Positions 6,564 through 8,671 of a stretch of DNA of 8,671 nt are shown here, piece by piece. This DNA is from JBBIOI01 sp037443425 (GTDB lineage Bacteria > Desulfobacterota > BSN033 > UBA1163): the NCBI GenBank assembly GCA_037443425.1, contig JBBIOI010000138.1, positions 1 to 8,671 of the forward strand. The letters are read 5' to 3'. Numbering within the stretch: the first letter of the stretch is position 1; each line of letters begins with the position of its first letter. Position numbers and translations under genes: made by a program. The notes beneath the pieces are model-generated. The model was given only the letters and a program-made list of their open reading frames with translations, made no database searches and was not told where the DNA came from.

Positions 6564-6592
6564 TTGATTTCCTCGTTTCAGAATGATAGGAT
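6564..6592 (+). promoter_or_regulatory. Candidate promoter for the PEBP gene
   Basis: TTGATT at 6564-6569 and TAGGAT at 6587-6592 are separated by 17 bp. Each matches consensus at four of six positions, and TG at 6584-6585 gives an extended -10. It lies 35 bp before the first possible start codon. In DNA this AT-rich, chance matches of this quality are common. Confidence 0.3.
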
Positions 6593-6626
6593 TTTATTAA
6601 AAAAGGATTATAGGGAGTTTTAGAAA

Positions 6627-7196
6627 ATGGAGGTAAGGGAGATGGAGATATTAAAAAAGTTTCTTGTCTTATTTATTTTTATTCTCACTTTTTTAATTTA
6701 TAAATATGATGCATTTGGAGGTGCTGCTATGGAAATCTCAAGTCCTGCTTTTAAGGATGGAGACAAAATCCCAATCAAATACGTGATGCCAGGGGCAGGG
6801 GGAAAGAATATTTCAATTCCTCTGGTATGGAAAAATATTCCTTCAGGCACAAAGTCCTTTGCCCTTTCAATAGTGGATATTCACCCTATTGCCCAAAACT
6901 GGATTCACTGGCTGGTAATTAATATTCCTTCCAATGTAACATCTATTGAAGAAGGGGCTTCTCGGAAGAAGATGCCACCTGGTTCTATTGAGTTAAAGAA
7001 TTCATTTGGAGACATTGGTTATGGAGGTCCTCAACCTCCAAAGGGGACGGGTGACCATTCCTATGTTGTTACCCTTTATGCACTTTCTGTAGAGAAACTC
7101 GATTTGAGTTCAGGAGCCTCTCTTTCTGCATTTAAAAAGGCGATAGAAGGTAAGGTTATAGCTTCAGCCTCGATTACTGGTAAGTATGGCCGATAA
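6627..7196 (+). CDS. PEBP family protein (YbhB/YbcL type), exported
   Basis: This 189-residue member of the phosphatidylethanolamine-binding (Raf kinase inhibitor-like) family has an N-terminal hydrophobic segment (about residues 11-25) that looks like a signal peptide or anchor, so it is likely periplasmic or extracytoplasmic. The domain runs from about 35 to 189. Conserved features are the DIHP loop (84-87), NWIHWLVINIP (91-101) and GYGGPQPP (131-138), with HSY (144-146) on the ligand pocket; the protein ends in GKYGR. Bacterial members have no settled role. Two starts compete: ATG 6627 has GGGAG 9 nt upstream, and ATG 6642 has the stronger GGAGGT 7 nt upstream, giving 184 residues and a cleaner signal peptide. 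No neighbour suggests a pathway. Confidence 0.9.
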   Translation: MEVREMEILKKFLVLFIFILTFLIYKYDAFGGAAMEISSPAFKDGDKIPIKYVMPGAGGKNISIPLVWKNIPSGTKSFALSIVDIHPIAQNWIHWLVINIPSNVTSIEEGASRKKMPPGSIELKNSFGDIGYGGPQPPKGTGDHSYVVTLYALSVEKLDLSSGASLSAFKKAIEGKVIASASITGKYGR

Positions 7197-7389
7197 GAAT
7201 AGTAGGCATTTTTATGAATATAAGGTCTTCTGTCATAAAAGGTGGCAATAATTGTAGGACTTCAGTTGTCACCAATCCAGGGAAAAATTTTGGAGTAAAA
7301 GTCTGAAAGATCTTAGATTTACAACAGTTAGTAACTCCGGCTTATATGTAAGCAAGAGATTAAATTTTTACCAATTATTCTATTTCAGG

Positions 7390-7611
7390 ATGAAGAAATA
7401 ATTGAAAGCTTTTCAAGAATCCAACGAACTTTATGTTTTGAAAACAGCGGTATTAGTTTATCTTTTTATTTTTGTCTTAAAGATAGCAATTTATTTTCTT
7501 ACTGGGGTTATGGCTTTATTAGCTGAAGCTCTGCACACCCTCAATGATATATTTATTTCATTTTTCTTAAGGACCTATTATCAAGGCACAACTTATGGAG
7601 TTAGTAAATGA
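7390..7611 (+). pseudogene. Broken cation diffusion facilitator, N-terminal part
   Basis: ATG 7390 is followed by AAG AAA and then a TAA at codon 4 (7399-7401), after which the same frame encodes KAFQESNELYVLKTAVLVYL and onward. This is the start of a CDF metal/proton antiporter: TM1 at about 7445-7510, then TM2 with ALLAEALHTLNDIFISFFL, whose H and D (HTLND) are the family's metal-binding pair. After FFL the frame runs into unrelated codons and stops at 7609-7611. TM3 and TM4 are missing and the sequence resumes with TM5 in another frame. A restart at TTG 7402 would give only a two-helix fragment. This is a clear pseudogene with nonsense, deletion and frameshift lesions. Confidence 0.8.
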
Positions 7612-7858
7612 CGAAATGGGATTAATGGTAGCTTTAATTGGAATATTGTTCATTATTAAAGGTCACAATCTTGCTGATCCTTTAGCAACTATTATTGTAG
7701 CCACAATAATTGTAATAAAAGCAATTGGTTTATTTCGTGAAAGTATATCCTTACTATTGGGGCGTTCTCCGGAGCCGAAATTGCTTTCAAAAATTGAGAT
7801 TTTGGTATTAAGGAAGGAATTGTGGGGCTCGAGTATACTTATCTTACTCAATCCATGA
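7571..7858 (+). pseudogene. Broken cation diffusion facilitator, TM5-TM6 part
   Basis: In the frame opening at 7571 the DNA reads ELVNDEMGLMVALIGILFII, KGHNLADPLATIIVATIIVI and then KAIGLFRESISLLLGRSPEP. This matches TM5, TM6 and the start of the cytoplasmic domain of a CDF transporter; ND in ELVND is at the second metal site. Similarity ends at about KIEILVL (7790-7810), where the DNA passes into the M24 peptidase gene in a different frame. The remaining codons to 7858 are a shadow of that gene. Together with the N-terminal part, roughly 90-110 central residues and most of the C-terminal domain have been lost. Confidence 0.8.
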
Positions 7859-8640
7859 TGGGTATGTTTACTCATCCTCATGCCAAACCTGAAGGTATAA
7901 TAGCGAAGGATTGTACCCATATACTTTCAGAACTTCGCATTGTTAAAGATGATGAAGAGATTAGAAGGATTAGAAGAGCAGCAAAGGTTGCCGAGGAAGG
8001 AATGGAAGCAGCCATCAAAGCGGTAAAGATTGGTGTGACAGAAAGTCAGGTTGCTGCTCGTACAGAATATGCGATGAGGCAAGCTGGTGCAGAAGGGTTT
8101 TGGAGGACCTATGTGTCTTCTGGACCTCGAACAAATATTGCTCATGGGATTCCAACCCATAGAAAAATTAAGAAGGGGGACTTAGTGACGATTGATATTC
8201 ACCCAATTGTCAATGGGTATAGTGCTGATATTTGTCGAACTGTATGTGTGGGAAAGCCTTCTAAAGAAAAACAAGCGATCTGTGATTTGTATTTAAGGGC
8301 TCAGCAGTCAACCATTACTAAGGTTAAATCTGGGGTGGGGATGTTGGAATTAGAGCAGACATTCCATAACATGATAAAAGAAGGTGGGCATAGTGAGCAT
8401 ATCTTCGGGCCCCCTATTCATGGTGTTGGTATCGATTTTGAGGAATCTCCTCTGCCACCCGGTCACGCATTCTTCCATGGAGAAAAAGAACCTCCTCCAC
8501 TCGAACCCAATGTAGTTATTGCAGTGGGGAATTGTGGTTTATATTTTGGGCCATGGGGTGTACGTGTTGAGGATACAGTATTAGTGGGAAGAGAAGGTTC
8601 CACAATTCTTACACGTTATCCTAGAAAATTGGAGAGTTAA
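7822..8640 (+). CDS. M24 family metallopeptidase (Xaa-Pro aminopeptidase/creatinase-like), N-terminal domain lost
   Basis: This has 272 residues with the complete pita-bread catalytic domain (about 40-265). Metal ligands are seen at D125 (TIDIHP), D136 (SADICRT), H200 (PPIHGVGIDFEESP) and E250 (GVRVEDTVLV), and H108 in IAHGIP matches the substrate-binding histidine. The second glutamate, usually in an IEPG context, is not obvious: the aligned region reads IAVGNCGLYF. Full-length relatives are about 370-400 residues, with a creatinase_N domain in front; only its last few residues survive. Family similarity extends upstream to 7798 (DFGIKEGIVGLE), where an in-frame TGA at 7795 closes the frame. 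GTG 7822 has AGGAAGGA just before it, so a headless enzyme could be made. It may be a truncated pseudogene or a still-expressed catalytic domain. Confidence 0.8.
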   Translation: MGLEYTYLTQSMMGMFTHPHAKPEGIIAKDCTHILSELRIVKDDEEIRRIRRAAKVAEEGMEAAIKAVKIGVTESQVAARTEYAMRQAGAEGFWRTYVSSGPRTNIAHGIPTHRKIKKGDLVTIDIHPIVNGYSADICRTVCVGKPSKEKQAICDLYLRAQQSTITKVKSGVGMLELEQTFHNMIKEGGHSEHIFGPPIHGVGIDFEESPLPPGHAFFHGEKEPPPLEPNVVIAVGNCGLYFGPWGVRVEDTVLVGREGSTILTRYPRKLES

Positions 8641-8671
8641 GAATAATCTTTCTATTTTTCAAAATGTTTTA

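Noticed and set aside
7241..7273. Hairpin GGTGGCAA/TTGTCACC with a 17-nt loop, as a terminator or riboswitch
   Set aside because: The loop is long, one pair is G-U, no T-run follows and no known aptamer pattern is seen.
7214..7306. 30-codon ORF (MNIRSSVIKGGNN...) between PEBP and the CDF remnant
   Set aside because: No ribosome binding site and no recognisable similarity; this length is expected by chance.

Overview
This is an AT-rich bacterial window of about 8.7 kb. Its intact genes are common in anaerobic and uncultivated bacteria: a TSUP exporter with its DUF1634 partner, a c-di-AMP synthase, a sodium-pump decarboxylase beta subunit and a family 2 glycosyltransferase. I cannot assign a phylum. 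There are no RNA genes, CRISPR arrays, insertion sequences or phage genes that I can support.

Layout. Positions 95-120 hold a strong-looking promoter for a two-gene plus-strand unit (160-1382): a TauE/SafE exporter and an overlapping DUF1634 membrane protein. A short dead MFS transporter remnant follows (1415-1570). Next is an intact 407-residue protein (1596-2819) that joins a CdaA-type diadenylate cyclase to a YbbR (CdaR-like) domain. Directly behind it is a decayed histidine kinase ATPase fragment (about 2826-3120). On the minus strand, read from right to left, a glycosyltransferase (5985-4660) is followed by a tiny ORF with an excellent ribosome binding site, a small OadG-like membrane protein and OadB. 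OadB carries a one-base frameshift that detaches its functionally critical last 52 residues. A small unrecognised membrane-anchored protein (6493-6188, minus) and a secreted PEBP/YbhB-like protein (6627-7196, plus) come next. The right end holds a wrecked cation diffusion facilitator (7390 to about 7812), fused out of frame to an M24 metallopeptidase that has lost most of its N-terminal domain (7822-8640).

The strongest theme is gene decay. At least three transporter or sensor genes (MFS, histidine kinase, CDF) are pseudogenes. Their lesions include nonsense changes, large internal deletions and loss of ATP-binding glycines, which base-calling errors do not easily explain. OadB and the tiny ORF before OadG carry single-base frame breaks that could be either real or assembly errors. 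The most interesting intact gene is the CdaA-YbbR fusion, which puts the c-di-AMP synthase and its usual membrane regulator in one chain. I did not find convincing evidence for a wholly new multi-gene system.
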